From Aedes albopictus (Eukaryota > Arthropoda > Insecta > Diptera > Culicidae): a stretch of 64,000 nt of DNA. Below are positions 33,974 through 45,784 of this stretch, piece by piece. A model generated the notes under the pieces. The model was not told where the DNA came from. It saw nothing but the letters and a program-made list of their open reading frames with translations, and ran no database searches. The DNA is taken from assembly GCF_035046485.1 (NCBI RefSeq), contig NC_085137.1, positions 345,640,505-345,704,504 on the forward strand. Reading direction: 5' to 3'. The position numbers and the translations under genes are program-made. Every line of letters starts with the position of its first letter. Within the stretch, counting starts at the first letter, position 1.

Positions 33974-34474
33974 GGGTAAATGTACCAATAGTGGTGCTAT
34001 TAGTAGCTCCTTGTTGTGAAATAATTGAATAAAATGGATAATACCAAAAAATAAAAAATCTGAAAACGTTAATCGGTAGTTTTTCACTTAAATTTGCTAG
34101 AAAAATGTAAAAACCATTGTTTATTTCAGTTTTTGCTAATAAATCACTTGCACCAACTATAGGTACACGGTTCCTATTATGGAGGTAAAATTTAACATTG
34201 GTTCCTATAGTGGCGCATCCCATTGAATTCTTATGGGACCCACCACTATAGGAACACTACCACCACTATAGGTGCAAAGGAGCAAAAAATTTAAGGAAAA
34301 TAATTATTTAAAATAGGTTTTTCGGCAAATCCTGAACACAAAACTGAATTAATGTTATTAATTAGTTATGATGCATCTATTAAAAATATCATTTGCAAGC
34401 TTTTTGGTCAAAATAGTGCTAAATTGGCACTACCACCACTATTGGTACTACCTCCACTAAGGGAGCTTTTACCC
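33974..34474. mobile_element. 501-bp TIR MITE with TA duplication
   Basis: The termini GGGTAAA and TTTACCC are flanked by TA (33972-33973 and 34475-34476). Behind them ACCAATAGTGG is mirrored by CCACTATTGGT. ACCACTATAGG-type words recur several times inside (34164, 34200, 34241, 34265). Non-coding; the TA duplication fits Tc1/mariner-type mobilisation. Confidence 0.6.
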
Positions 34475-34614
34475 TAACATTTTCTACCAGGAAAATATTG
34501 AGAATATTTCTTGATTCTTCTTCTGAATGTGCATGGAAACCGATTCGACAAATATTCTCCGTTATTTGATAAAATATAAAAAAAAAACAAAATATTAGGA
34601 AATGCATCTAGTTT

Positions 34615-35410
34615 TGTCTTTATGGAGGAATCTCCAGACAAAATCCTTAACGATTCTTTGGCAAAATTTCGGAGAAAATCATGGAAACCCCCCATCCTGG
34701 TTTCCTGGGTAAATTTCTTGGATAAATTGATAGCATCCTAGGAGAAATTTTAGAGGACTTCCAGAAGTAATTCATATAGAATTCCGAAACGGAAGATTTG
34801 TAGGAATCTCGGGATACATTTCTGGAAAAATACCGAAACGAATTCCTAGAGGATAGCAATGGGAAATTCTGATATTAATTCCTGGTGAAATACCAGGTTA
34901 AATTTCTTGATTGGGTCTCCAGTTAGCCTAGTGACAAGGCTTTGAATCGCCAATCCGGAGACACCGGCATAGTTTATTATTGTACATGTCTAACAATATA
35001 CAAACTCATGCAATAGCAGGCAAAGAAAACCCTTCATTTAATAACTGTGGAAGTGCTTAAGGAACACTAAGTTCAAGAGAGGCAGGTAAAGTTCCGTTGG
35101 AACATCGAGTCAAAAAGAAGAAGAAGAAGAAATTTCTCGAGGAGTAAAATTCCAGAAAGTATTCCAGAAGAAAAGAGGAATTCTCAGGATTGGCTTCTGG
35201 GGAAATTCGCAGGAGAAATCCTGGGATTTGTGGGACAAATCCGGTTAGGAGGTTTTTGGGAATTTTTGGAGAAATTACCAAAGATTTTTTTTGGTATTCC
35301 TCCAGAAATGCCAATTTCCTCTAGGAGCTTTTTTCTGGGATTCTTCAAGGATTCCTTTAGGAGCTTCTCTTTAAATACCAATAGCAATTCCTGCTGGGAT
35401 TCCTAGTTTC
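34615..35410. repeat. 12-bp-period array holding a SINE
   Basis: The GGAATCTCCAG style before 34910 and the GAAATTCC and later TTCCTCCAG style after 35130. The SINE at 34911-35129 splits it. Confidence 0.6.
34911..35129 (+). mobile_element. Feilai-like SINE, B box lost
   Basis: Starts GGGTCTCCAGTTAGCCTAGTG and keeps the A-box region and body (GGCATAGTTTATTATTGTACATG), but the segment that carries the B box in the 20313 copy is deleted after GGAGACACCGG. The tail is GAA-rich. AAATTTCTTGA (34900-34910) and AAATTTCTCGA (35130-35140) are an 11-bp target duplication with one change. Pol III transcription is unlikely now. Confidence 0.82.
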
Positions 35411-36320
35411 AAGACGAACTAGTCTAAGAAACTCGTTAAAACAGACAAAAAATATTCATCATAACCAAGCGTATTTTCTCCTATATTTCACGCACGAATC
35501 CGATGATTCGACAAAAACATAACATGCGAATCTAGCCAGAAACATTCCACCACAACTCTTCGCAACAGTTCTGGGTTCCCCATGTCCCCCAAAATCTACC
35601 CTATCCACCAGACAATTCGGCCTTATCGTCACGTTTCGCCCATGTTTAGATGACTGTCAACTTGCCCTTTATCCCCACTGCAAAGCGAAGCACAGTCAGC
35701 CCTGGCGTCGTTATCATCGTCGTCGGCGCCATCTCCATGATTGTTGGTACGTGTGCTAATCTATATTTCTTCCGGTCGGTCGGCGGTGTGGCGGTGTTTG
35801 GTTTCTCCCCAAACTCGAGCTCTAAGAACAAACATCGTCACCGATGGCAGGGGGTTTGCTAACCCGAGCAGTGTCACCATATGCAGAGATACCGTCCTCT
35901 AGGTTTCCCGCTCAGTTTGCGTAACCCCTTTCTCGGAAGGAAGAATTCTTGAAGAACTAGGGTGAACGTCTTACACTACCACATACAGGAATTAGGTCAC
36001 TTTGTGGTCAAATCAATTGGCTGGAATCGAGAAGATTGCAGATGAAGTGGTTCATTGGAATCGATTTCTGCTCATTTTGTCCAACGAAAGGCACCCAACC
36101 AGCAGGAGGAAACATGATGGCAAAGTTCGTGGTATGTAAGGAATTGTGTACGTGCATCTATGCAAGATTATAGATTTGAATAATTCAAGGAGGTGGGAAA
36201 TTCCACTATTGGCGATGCAATGGTACAGTGAATTTTCGATTTTTTGCACAGATGAACAGAAAAATATTGATAAATAAAAGGATACTAGTGAAAAAATGAG
36301 TTCCGCCACATATTAAGAAG
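35411..36320. other. Low-copy DNA, no gene established
   Basis: Balanced composition at 35500-35960, free of known repeats. A 70-codon frame at 35650-35862 (+) encodes a hydrophobic stretch (GVVIIVVGAISMIVG) that could span a membrane. It has no family motif or splice context I can defend, so I leave it uncalled. Confidence 0.4.
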
Positions 36321-36324
36321 TTTC

Positions 36325-37015
36325 TTTTTTATATTTTTGCGGATTTCTCCAAAAACATCTTCCCGGATTTCTCCCGCAAATTTCGGGATTTCTCCTGCGA
36401 GTTTCCCCAGAGTTCAGTCCAGTCTGGAACCCCAAGGATTCTCACTCAGGTTGCTTTCTGGAGTTTCCCTCCTAGAGAAATTTTACCCGAGATTCATACA
36501 GGAATAAGTATCATCCAGAGATTCGAGCAAATATCCCTTTCCGAAATTCTGTATAAATTACTCCCGAGAGTCCTCTAGAAATTTCTCCTGAAATGTCACG
36601 AATTTATGCAAGAAATTTACCAAGGAAACCTTAAAAGGATATCTGCATAGATGCCGCGAGGAATTTCTCAGAATTTTCTTTGACAAACATTAAAAAAAAA
36701 CCAGAGTTACATCTCGAGATTTCTCCATAAATTGCTCCGGAATTCTTCCACCAGGACTTTGCTCTTGAATTCCTGAATGATCCTGAGATTTCCAAAGAAC
36801 TTTCCAAGGATTTCTAAAACTAATAAATCTATACGGACTTTACTAGAAATTTATCTTAAAAATTCGTTTGGAATTTCTTCCCGAGTTCCTCCGAAAATCT
36901 ATCCAGGATTCTCTAGGATTTTTTCTCGGCATTTCTTCAGGCTGCTTCTAAACATTCTTTAGGAATATGCTCTGATTGCTCCAGAAATTCGTCCATGAAT
37001 CTCGAGAAATTTCTC
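36325..37015. repeat. Degenerate 12-bp-period array, inverse orientation
   Basis: GGATTTCTCCCGC, ATTTCTCCTGAAA and similar units. The array stops exactly where the TIR element at 37023 begins and resumes at about 37880, so that element inserted into it. Confidence 0.65.
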
Positions 37016-37022
37016 CCATATA

Positions 37023-37872
37023 CCGTCAAGGCGCCATTCACCGTGTGCCTTCGAATATTTTTTCATTATTTCCAAATTATGATTGAATGATATGACAATT
37101 TCCCTCCAATTTCACCAATACAACACTAATGTATTGTTACCATGCCAAAACGCTCATTAGAATCATTTAAAAGTATCATTTCGACACTAAAGTGTGTTTA
37201 CATGAAGCGGGTTTCTGCTCGTTCACTGCATTCATAGTGGAAAAACGAAAACTGCGCTAAGGTGATTTAAGCGATAAACTAAATGTAGTAACGTTTTTAT
37301 TCCACCAAGAAGCAATTAAATTCACATATCAGGTATGTATTTTGCATTACCGAAGTAAGTTTAACAAGAAAGTACGATTACTCATACTTTTTAATTGCAA
37401 CAAAAAGGCACGGTAAATGGGTACCCTAAAAATCAATGGTCTCCATTCACCGTGCCCCATATTGTCCCATATATCTAGAAAAAATCGAAAATTTGTACAT
37501 TCGTTTTTCTAATAAAATCTTGCAAGTTATTGCTTGAAATGAATCTAAACGAAGAAAATTCCCTTGGCTGGGTTGTTTTGATCATTTTTAAACAAAGTGG
37601 AATAAAATTTCTCATACACGGTGAATGGGTCCCTACTACCACGGTGAATGGTGACCTACCACGGAATTAGGCGACCCTACTACCCTTTACTAATTGTACT
37701 ATATCACCAAATTTTGTGAAAAATTTTCTACTTCTGTGGATATTGCTTTCGTTTTAACCTATAATGAAGGCAATTAAAAGCGGCACCAACAATGTTTATA
37801 AGACTGGTGTCAAATGACAGCCCTTATTTGCCCCGAATCTTCTTAGATCCACGGTGAATGGTGCCTTGACGG
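37023..37872 (+). mobile_element. TIR element with CACGGTGAATGG repeats, copy 1
   Basis: The ends CCGTCAAGGCGCCATTCACC and, inverted, CCGTCAAGGCACCATTCACC are flanked by TA on each side. The 12-mer CCATTCACCGTG occurs five times, two direct (37034, 37443) and three inverted (37617, 37640, 37850). A second copy in opposite orientation lies at 62439-63306. No transposase. The repeated 12-mers could be transposase binding sites (inference). Confidence 0.85.
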
Positions 37873-37962
37873 TATGTATCTTCAGGAAATATTCAACCGG
37901 AATTCTATTGAGATTTCCTTTCCATGTATTTCCCTTGAAATTTCTCCAAGATATACTCCGGG

Positions 37963-38466
37963 GAGGTGTCCGGCCGTTTGGCCGAACGCCGTTTGGCCGA
38001 ATGCCATCTGGCCGAATGCCATCTGGCCGAATGCCATCTGGCCGAATGCCATCTGGCCGAATGCCATCTGGCCGAATGCCATCTGGCCGAATGCCATCTG
38101 GCCGAATGCCATCTGGCCGAATGCCATCTGGCCGAATGCCATCTGGCCGAATGCCATCTGGCCGAATCGTGATCAAAAAAAAGCAGAACAATTGACATTC
38201 TAACTGCCATATGATCCAGAAATATTTCCTTCTTTTATTCATAGGCTATTCTTTCTACTTTTGACATTCAGAGATTAGTTGGCGTTGAAACTGCCTATAT
38301 TTTATCACAGATTTTTCCTTCTTTGACTCATAGGCTGATCTTTCAAGTTATACTGAGGCTAGGAACAGTGGTATGGTCACTTAAGTACATCATTCATTTT
38401 TCAGCCAAACGGCATTCGGCCAAATGGCGTTCGGCCAAATGACCCGGAACCCTCCGGGGACACCTC
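37963..38466. mobile_element. TIR element built around a GGCCGAATG minisatellite
   Basis: GAGGTGTCC at 37963 is mirrored by GGACACCTC ending at 38466. Inside each end stand TTTGGCCGAAC and TTTGGCCGAATG words in opposite orientation (37976-38005 and 38404-38440). The left side has expanded into the tandem array described next. No gene; all six frames through the array are open only because the unit is 15 bp. Confidence 0.65.
37976..38168. repeat. 15-bp minisatellite, about 12 units
   Basis: TGGCCGAATGCCATC is repeated in tandem with almost no variation over about 165 bp, after two variant units (GTTTGGCCGAACGCC and similar). Homogeneity shows recent expansion by slippage or unequal exchange. 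Confidence 0.92.
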
Positions 38467-38469
38467 GGA

Positions 38470-41400
38470 GAGGTCAACGAGAATTTCTTTCAGAAATGTG
38501 TGAAATTTACCTGCATTTTTTGCAGAAACAAGCTTCTTTCAGAAATTCTTTGAATAATTTCAGTAAGAATTCCTAAAAAACTCCTCCATGTGTACCTACT
38601 ACTTCAAAATCTACTTCTTTGCAATGAAATTGTACAGTAATTCCTCTAGAAATTTTTCAAGATTATTCTAGCACCTCCTCCAGATGTTAATCCAGAAATT
38701 CTCGAAAATATTCATCCAGGAATAATTTAAGAAAATTCTTTTGAAAATTATACTAGTATTCCTTTAAAAAAACCCGTAGGAATTCTTAATGAAATCATTT
38801 GAGAATTACTACAGAAACTTATACGGGATTCGTTTGTGTATTTCTTGAAAAAATCCAGAAAAAAATCTGATTTATTTTATATAATCAATGGAATATTTTC
38901 TCAGTAAATGTTGGAATGAACATTTGTACAAATGTTTCGCAAATTTTGTTTTCTATCTATCTATCTAGATAAACTAATATCAATACTTCAGCTCAGTAAT
39001 GGATTTTTTTGCACAAAAAAATATGGATGAAGATGTATTCTTTGGAAACTCCATGTCAGAATATTCTTCCACAAAATATTCGTGAAACATATTTACATTT
39101 CCTTCAAAGATTTCGACATTCGGAATGTATTCCTTTTCCAGGATATACTCCAGACACATCTCAAGAAGGCCCTCGAGAAATTCTTTCATGGTTTTGTGAA
39201 ATTTGTCTGGATTTTTGCATCAACGAGATTCTTGCAGGAATCCCTCAAAAACAATCTTCCAAGTACCTATTCTTTAAAAGTGTATTCTATTCCATGTATT
39301 TTTTAAAAGATTTCTCTAGAAATAATTTTATCAGGAATTTCTCCAAGAATTTTTCCATTGGAATTAAAAAATAATTCTCTGAAAATTCTTCAAGATTAGA
39401 AACTCCACCAGAGGTTTATCCACCAGTTCTTGCAGATATTCTTCCAGCAATAATTTCAAAAAATCGTCCTTCAATTCCTCCTAGGGTGCCTTCGAAAATT
39501 CCACAGAAATTCTTTCAGAAATTCTTTCAGAAATTCCTTTAAAAATTACTACATAAATTAATACAGAATTCGTTCATGCATGCTTTCGGAATTTTCCACA
39601 GAATTCTTCCAGAGACACTTGCAGGCATTTCCAGGGATTTATTCGACCAGATATTGCATCAAGAATTTTACTTTTGAATTTCTCCAGGTATGACTTCAGA
39701 AATTTCATTTGGGATTCCTCCAAAAAATAATCACCTGAGATTCAATCAAAACATAATGGAACTTCACATATTATTGCAGGAATTTACCGGAACTTCACAG
39801 ATTATTGCAGGAATTTATTCCAATATTATTGCAAGAATTTCTCTACATATTTCTTCAGAAGTTTCACTGGAGATTTCTAGAAAAAAAATCCTGTTGGGAT
39901 TCCTCTGGAAGTTCGATCAGGGATTCTTTCAGGATTTTTTCTAAAAATTCCTCTGAGGAAAATTTTCGTGTGGTTCTTCCATGAACTCTTCCTACAAAAA
40001 ATCAATATTTCAAAATTCTGTTGTTTGTTTTCTGAAAATTTAAGCAGAAACGGGATACCTGCTGAAATTCATGGTATTCTTTAGAAATATTTTCACTTTT
40101 CTATGAATATTTTCAGGATTTTCTAAAGGATTTTTCCTTTAGAAGTCTACAGTCTAGAAATTGTTCAAGATTATTCTAGAAACTGATGCAGAGGATTATT
40201 CAGCAGTTCTTACAGGTATTCCTGCAGAAAAAAAATCAGTGATTCCTTTTCAATTCCTTCTGAAATTTCTTTAAAAAAATACTACAAAAACTCATACAGG
40301 ATTCGGTCATGCATTCCTTTAGAAATGTCTACAGGAATCTTCTTCAATTTCTATTGATTTTTTTTCTTGGATATCTCCAAAAATTGTACAGAAATCAGAA
40401 ATTTCTTCAAGAATGACTACAGAAACTTATATTTCCTTCATGTTTTCCTTCTGAAACGTCTACAGGAATTCCTGCAGATAAACCTGTAGGGTCTCCAGTT
40501 AGTTATAAATCGCCATTCCGGAGGCGGCGGGTTCGATTCCCGATCCGGTCAGGAACTTTTCTCGACTGCCCTGGGCATAGTGTATTATTGTACTTGCCTT
40601 ACAATATACAAATTCATGCAATGGCAGGCAAAGAAAGCCCTTCAATTAATAACAGTTGAAGTGAGGCAGACCAAGTTCCAGCTGGAACGTCGAGCCAGAA
40701 AGAAGAAGAAGAAACCTGTAGGCATTATTTCAGGCATTCACTGCAAAATTACACCAATGATCATTCATTGAGATTTATTCAGGAATTCATCCAGAAACTT
40801 CACAAGAGATTCTTCGTGGAGTTTCTCCAAGATTTCCTTCACATATTCCAAGAAATTCTTGCAAGGATTCTCCAGAAGTTCGATCAAGGATTCTACCAGG
40901 GATTATTTCAAAAATTCCTTCAGGAAACTCTTGTGAGGTTACTCCAGGTATTCCTTCACGAATTCCTTCTAAAAACACTCCACCAGGAATTTTCCTTTGG
41001 CATTGCTTCAAGGATTCCTATAGAACTTCTTTGAAATATTTTGACTCCTACAGAAATTTCTTCTGAGCTTCCTTCATAAATACCGTCAAGTGCTGTTTTT
41101 AGGAACTCCTCTAGATTATTCGGAGGCATTTCTTCAGGAAAACATTAAAAAAGATTCTAAAAACTTATTTGGAAGTTCATTCAGAAATTCCTTAACGAGT
41201 TCCTACAGCGATTCCTCTAGAGAATGCATCATACACTTCTCCTTGAAGTTCAGAGTTTAAATTCAGAGTTTTCTTCATCAGGAATCCTTAAACGGGTTTT
41301 CTCAGGAGCTCCCACAGAAAATTTTCTATGAATTTTTCCTCTAGACATTTCTCCAAGAATCCCTCTAGACATTTCTTAAGAAATTTTTCTATGCATTACA

Positions 41401-43060
41401 GAGGAATTCATCCAGGTATTTTTCGGAAAATAATGTTCATAAGAGGTTCCTCTAGCAATTTCCCCAGAGGTTTTTTTTTCCAAGGATTCTTTTAGAACTT
41501 TCTTAGAATCTTTGGACTCCTAGAGAAATCTCTTCTGAACTTCCTCCAGAAATTTCACCAAAGAATGTTTCAAGAATTCTTCCAGAATTTATTCCGAGGC
41601 CATTTTTTTTCTCGGGAAACATCCAAAAACAAAATTTAAGAGACAAGTCTGGAAGCTCCTTCAGGGGTTTTTAACGACTTCCTCCAGAAATTAGTGTGAG
41701 GATTGCTTCATAAATTTCTCCTTGGATTTATTCTGAATGTCGTTCAGGGTTATTTTTCGTAAATTTTTCCTGGGATGCATCAGGAACTCTTCCTGAGGTT
41801 TTCTCTGGAAGTCTTTCAGAATTTTTTTTCCAGGGATTATTCATTGAACTTTTTCCAATGATCCCACTAGATAGATCTCAAGAAATTATAAATACAGGAT
41901 TTTTTTTTCAGAAAATCCAACTGAAAATCCTCCAGAGGTTCTAACAGGAACTTCTTCACGAATTATTTCAAATTTCCGAAATTTACGAAATTCCTTTAAA
42001 AATACTTCCAAGAATTACTAGAACTCTCCAAAACATTGTCCCAGGATTTTTTCCATAGTTCTTTCAGTGGTCTCTCAAAAAAAATCCTCCAAGAATTCCC
42101 CCAGAGGTATCCCCAGGATTTGTTTCAAGTATTTCCGCAGGAAATCCTCCAGAAATTTCTACATGAATTTCTTTTAGAATCCCTTCAGGAATTCTTCAAG
42201 AAATTTCCTCATGGACTCCTGCAAAAATTCTTGCTCATGGGAAATTTTCATGAAAACTTCTAGTAATTCTTGGAAGAATTTCTGAAGGATTTACGAGAAT
42301 TTGCAGAAACTTGAAGGAATCCGTGAAGAAAAAGTTGAAGAAGGAATTCCTGGAAGATTTTTTTCAGTATGAATTCCTGAAAACATGCCTGGATGAACTC
42401 CTAGAGATAACTCTGTAGGAATGCCCAAAAGAATTTTTTGAGAAACGTCTAGAGGACAACTTTTATTAGTGGCCCAGATGTTTTTAAGAGATTCTTCTAA
42501 GCATTCCTACAGCGATATTAATGCCTAGAAGAACTTAGACTCTTGAAACTCTTGCAGATGTTCTTACTTCGGAAATTTCTCCTGAGATTTTACAGAAATC
42601 CCTAACGGCATATAAAAACTCTTTCATGGATCCTCTAAGCTTGAAGATGTCAAGATTGCTGCACGGATTCACGAGTTCATACTTGAAGGACTTTCTCTCG
42701 AGATGTTTGCAGGAATTACTTCAGAGTTTCTGATTTGGATTCCTCCAAAGAATTCCTTCAGAGATTCCTGCAGGAATTATTTTACTGATACCAGCGGAAT
42801 CTCTTTCAGATTCTTGCTGGCATTTTCCTGATATTAAGTCGGGATTTTCCTAAAAGCTCGTCCAAGAGTTTCTACGGGGATTCCTTCAGAAATTTTTCCA
42901 AGAATTTTCCATAGATGCATACAGGAATTCTTTTTCAACCATATAATCGTTCACAATTTCCTCCATTTCAAAATTCTACCTGAGATTTCTCCAGAAAGTT
43001 TTGCATGAAGTCCTCCAATAATTCCCACAGAAATTTCTCATAAATACCACCTCCTCCAAG
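38470..43060. repeat. Longest 12-bp-period array, about 4.5 kb
   Basis: TTCCTCCAGAAATT and TTCTTCCAGGAATT units continue, with drift, for about 4.5 kb. They are interrupted by a SINE at 40491-40711 and a short orientation flip near 42240-42450. Frames such as 40768-41034 read as repeated EFLQ-type tetrapeptides, the translation of a 12-bp unit. A CTAT microsatellite lies at 38952-38968. Confidence 0.75.
40491..40711 (+). mobile_element. Feilai-like SINE, A box lost
   Basis: The head keeps GGTCTCCAGTTAG and the B box GGTTCGATTCC (40530-40540), but the A-box segment GCCTAGTGGTTAAGG is deleted. Body and GAA-rich tail are intact apart from a lost stretch before GAGGCAGACC. AAACCTGTAGG at 40480-40490 and 40712-40722 is a perfect 11-bp duplication. 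Confidence 0.87.
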
Positions 43061-43368
43061 GATTAATACATAAATTTATGTATTTAAAGATTTATGCATT
43101 TTTTACGTTTTTTTTTTTTCAGAAATGCCTTCTGGAATTCTTCTATGGGTTTTCTTTGCAATGACTTCATAAATTCTGAGATGGTTCATGAACGAAATTT
43201 ACCTCATATTTCCACTTAAAGTTGTCTAGAAATTTGATAGAAGTAACGAACGAAAATAAAACAGGAAATCCACCATATTTCTGCTGAAAACAACTAAAAA
43301 TCTTTGTGGTTTCCATCAGAAATTTACTTTGGTGATCCATAAAAGAGCATTCAAAAGTCTTCATCATA

Positions 43369-43541
43369 TTATGATTTTCAAATAACTCAACGTACATATG
43401 TACAGATGGTTAAATTATTGATTAAATTGGGAAAAAACCCACAGCTCAGGTGAGATTTGAACTCACAACCCTTATTTGCTAGACAAGTGCTTTACCAACT
43501 AAGCTACCAACTATGTACGTTGAGTTATTTGAAAATCATAA
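43369..43541 (-). mobile_element. Small TIR unit enclosing a tRNA-like gene
   Basis: A 29-bp perfect inverted repeat (TTATGATTTTCAAATAACTC and following bases at 43369-43397, its inverse at 43513-43541) flanks a tRNA-like sequence. A run of T on the minus strand past the tRNA 3' end (43428-43438) could stop Pol III. No target duplication was seen. The combination of MITE-like ends with a Pol III cassette is unusual. Confidence 0.6.
43443..43513 (-). pseudogene. tRNA-Ala(AGC)-like pseudogene or SINE head
   Basis: On minus, the D stem GCTT/AAGC, the anticodon stem CTTGT/ATAAG with loop CTAGCAA (anticodon AGC), and the T arm GTGAG-TTCAAAT-CTCAC all pair. The acceptor stem pairs poorly (TAGTTGG against CTGAGCT). 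A box TAGCTTAGTTGG and B box GAGTTCAAATC are good. I read this as a tRNA-derived cassette, not a working tRNA gene. Confidence 0.5.
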
Positions 43542-44229
43542 TTGACCACACGGACTGGTATTACCGAAACAAAAAAAATATATATGGGTCATTCCATATG
43601 AAGTGACCGAGAAAATGTGAAAACTTGCAACCGACCATCACGGATTCGAACCAAATTTGGCTGAAACATTTGTTTAGATGGAAAAAGAAAAAATCCAAAT
43701 TTTGGTGCCGATCGGATCACCCCTCGGCCCGTGGCAGCACCCCTCGTTTTGGCCGATATGAAAATTATCCTCTCTTTCTTTTATTTTTATTATTCAAACG
43801 ATTGCACCTACACATTTTCGACCTTCGGCTTTTTTAAAGTAAATCGTTCAGGGAATCCAGAAAAAATATTTTTTTTTTTGATACAGTGTTGCCAGATATC
43901 ATATTTTTCAATTTTAAGTCTAAAAATCGATTTTTCTCAAAATACGTATATTTTGATTTAAAAAATTTTGATTCCATCGTGTTTATCAGACGTTTTTCTA
44001 TCGAAAAAGCTTAACTCCCCTAGGTAATTTGCGTCGTTCCTGAGATATAGCGTTTTTAAGAAAAAATATTCATTTTTTTTCATATAAAGTATCATATAAA
44101 ATCAGGTGCAGTTTATAAATTTCGTAAAAAAAACATTGTTCGATGCCATATAATCACGTTTTGTGCTGATTTGAACAATATCGAGTATAAAAAGGATTAA
44201 AAAAATGTTACAGTGTTGCCAGTTCATCA

Positions 44230-45784
44230 ATTATGAGTCTATCGTAATGGACTAGCATAACCTGTTGAACTAAAAACATGTATCTATTGGGATCATCAAT
44301 TCTAAACAAATTTCATATATTTTAACATTATCTGAACAGAAGTGCTGCCAAATATGTAATATTTATTGTAGAAATCTTAATTTTACTAGAACATTAGTAT
44401 GAATTAGCCAAAAGTATTTTTTTCTTATTTAGGTTTAGTACATTTGGCAACATCGACGTAAAATATATTCAGGAAAACATTTGATGAGTGTATTTATAAG
44501 CAACAGTGCTGAAAATGTCATTTCGATATAACTACATTCAATGACCCACAGCTAATTTCAGAAGCTGAACCTGAAAATATGGAATATGATAAAATATGAA
44601 GTATGATATCCTTTGGAATTAGATAATATTAGATACTACGCATCGTCGCGCAACTGGTAGCTCCAGTATTTTTATTTTATATTCGAAGGTTCAACTCCTT
44701 ATACAAATCCCTGTAAAAATATCTTTTGATTTTTACGGCAGTGTTGCCAAGTATGCTAGTATGTAGCGGAAACGCAAACAATAGGTGCGGGGATGCTTAG
44801 TATTGCGTTTACTCTTACTGGATTGCAGAATAATAGATCATGTCCTTTATTGTCCCGGGCAGAGAAGTGAAGAACAATGTTGAGTATTGTGTTGTCTATT
44901 GATGTGATTGCATATAGTATGAGTTTTTGTTTGTTCTTCGTGGCGAAGAATGAACAAAAATTTCTGTGTGAAATGGATTAGTGGCGTTTGCTCCCTAGAG
45001 CCTACTTTTCTTAGGCTTTTTTGCATGGAAAAGAGATCGGTTGTACGTGATGGTTAATTCCGATAAATCAAATCGATTGTTCGATCAATTATAGGTGACT
45101 CCCAGATCGACAATGTATCGTATCATATTAGGGATCGGTATATTCGCCCCACTCCATTCATATTCACTCCTCTTTGCTGAATCGAATCGAGAAAGATGCA
45201 GCAAACGGATTGTCGTGATCAAGCACGCAACCCCATCACCAGTGCAAAGCCATGCGCAAGTTGCTTGACATGGATATTCGTTGCCGTTCGTCGCAGTTTT
45301 GATCGCAAGCGAATGAATGAGTGGCGAATGGTGAAGAATGCTGGTGAGTGATCGAAGTGGCTGCTGTCGTCGCTGATAAGCAAACACACAAACTAAAGCG
45401 ACAATCGTTCGCTGCGATTAACTATGGAGTAGCAATTATGAATTGTGTTGATCTATGCTCATACTCATGCAGTGTTGCCAAATGTGCTCGTTATGTATAA
45501 AAAACAGAAATCATTTGTTTTTATTTGGTGTTATCTATTTACGACAGCTTTGGTGTAAATTAGATGTTTACAAAAAAATGACATGTGTGGCAACACTTCC
45601 ATCTACAACATCGTTTAAATGAATAAAATGGCAATTGAAATGAATTTCACAATAGATACATTTTATATTTTAACAATTTATCCTCATCTTTTCCAATAAA
45701 CCAATTTTTTATTGCTAACTATCAAACTAACAATAACTGTCAATTATCTGGTCATTTTGTCAGATAGGACAATAAACAAAAAAA
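44230..45784. other. Core of the foldback element, no gene seen
   Basis: No frame with recognisable domains. Repeated CAGTGTTGCCA-like words (44341 as AGTGCTGCCA, 44739, 45470) continue the motif found in both arms. A GC-richer stretch at 45080-45400 has an open 100-codon minus frame (45085-45387) without motifs. Confidence 0.5.

Noticed and set aside
35650..35862. 70-codon frame with a membrane-like hydrophobic stretch
   Set aside because: Hydrophobic runs arise easily from GTCGTC-type low-complexity DNA, and no homologue, promoter or splice context could be defended.
37796..38242. Open frames of 91-148 codons on both strands made of repeated pentapeptides
   Set aside because: They are the translation of the 15-bp minisatellite in every frame; a unit divisible by three keeps frames open without coding.
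40768..41034. 88-codon frame rich in EFLQ-like tetrapeptides, suggestive of an amphipathic repeat protein
   Set aside because: The tetrapeptide period equals the 12-bp array unit, and equally long frames occur on the other strand.
43443..43513. Functional tRNA-Ala gene
   Set aside because: The acceptor stem pairs poorly and the unit is embedded in inverted repeats; kept only as a tRNA-like pseudogene.
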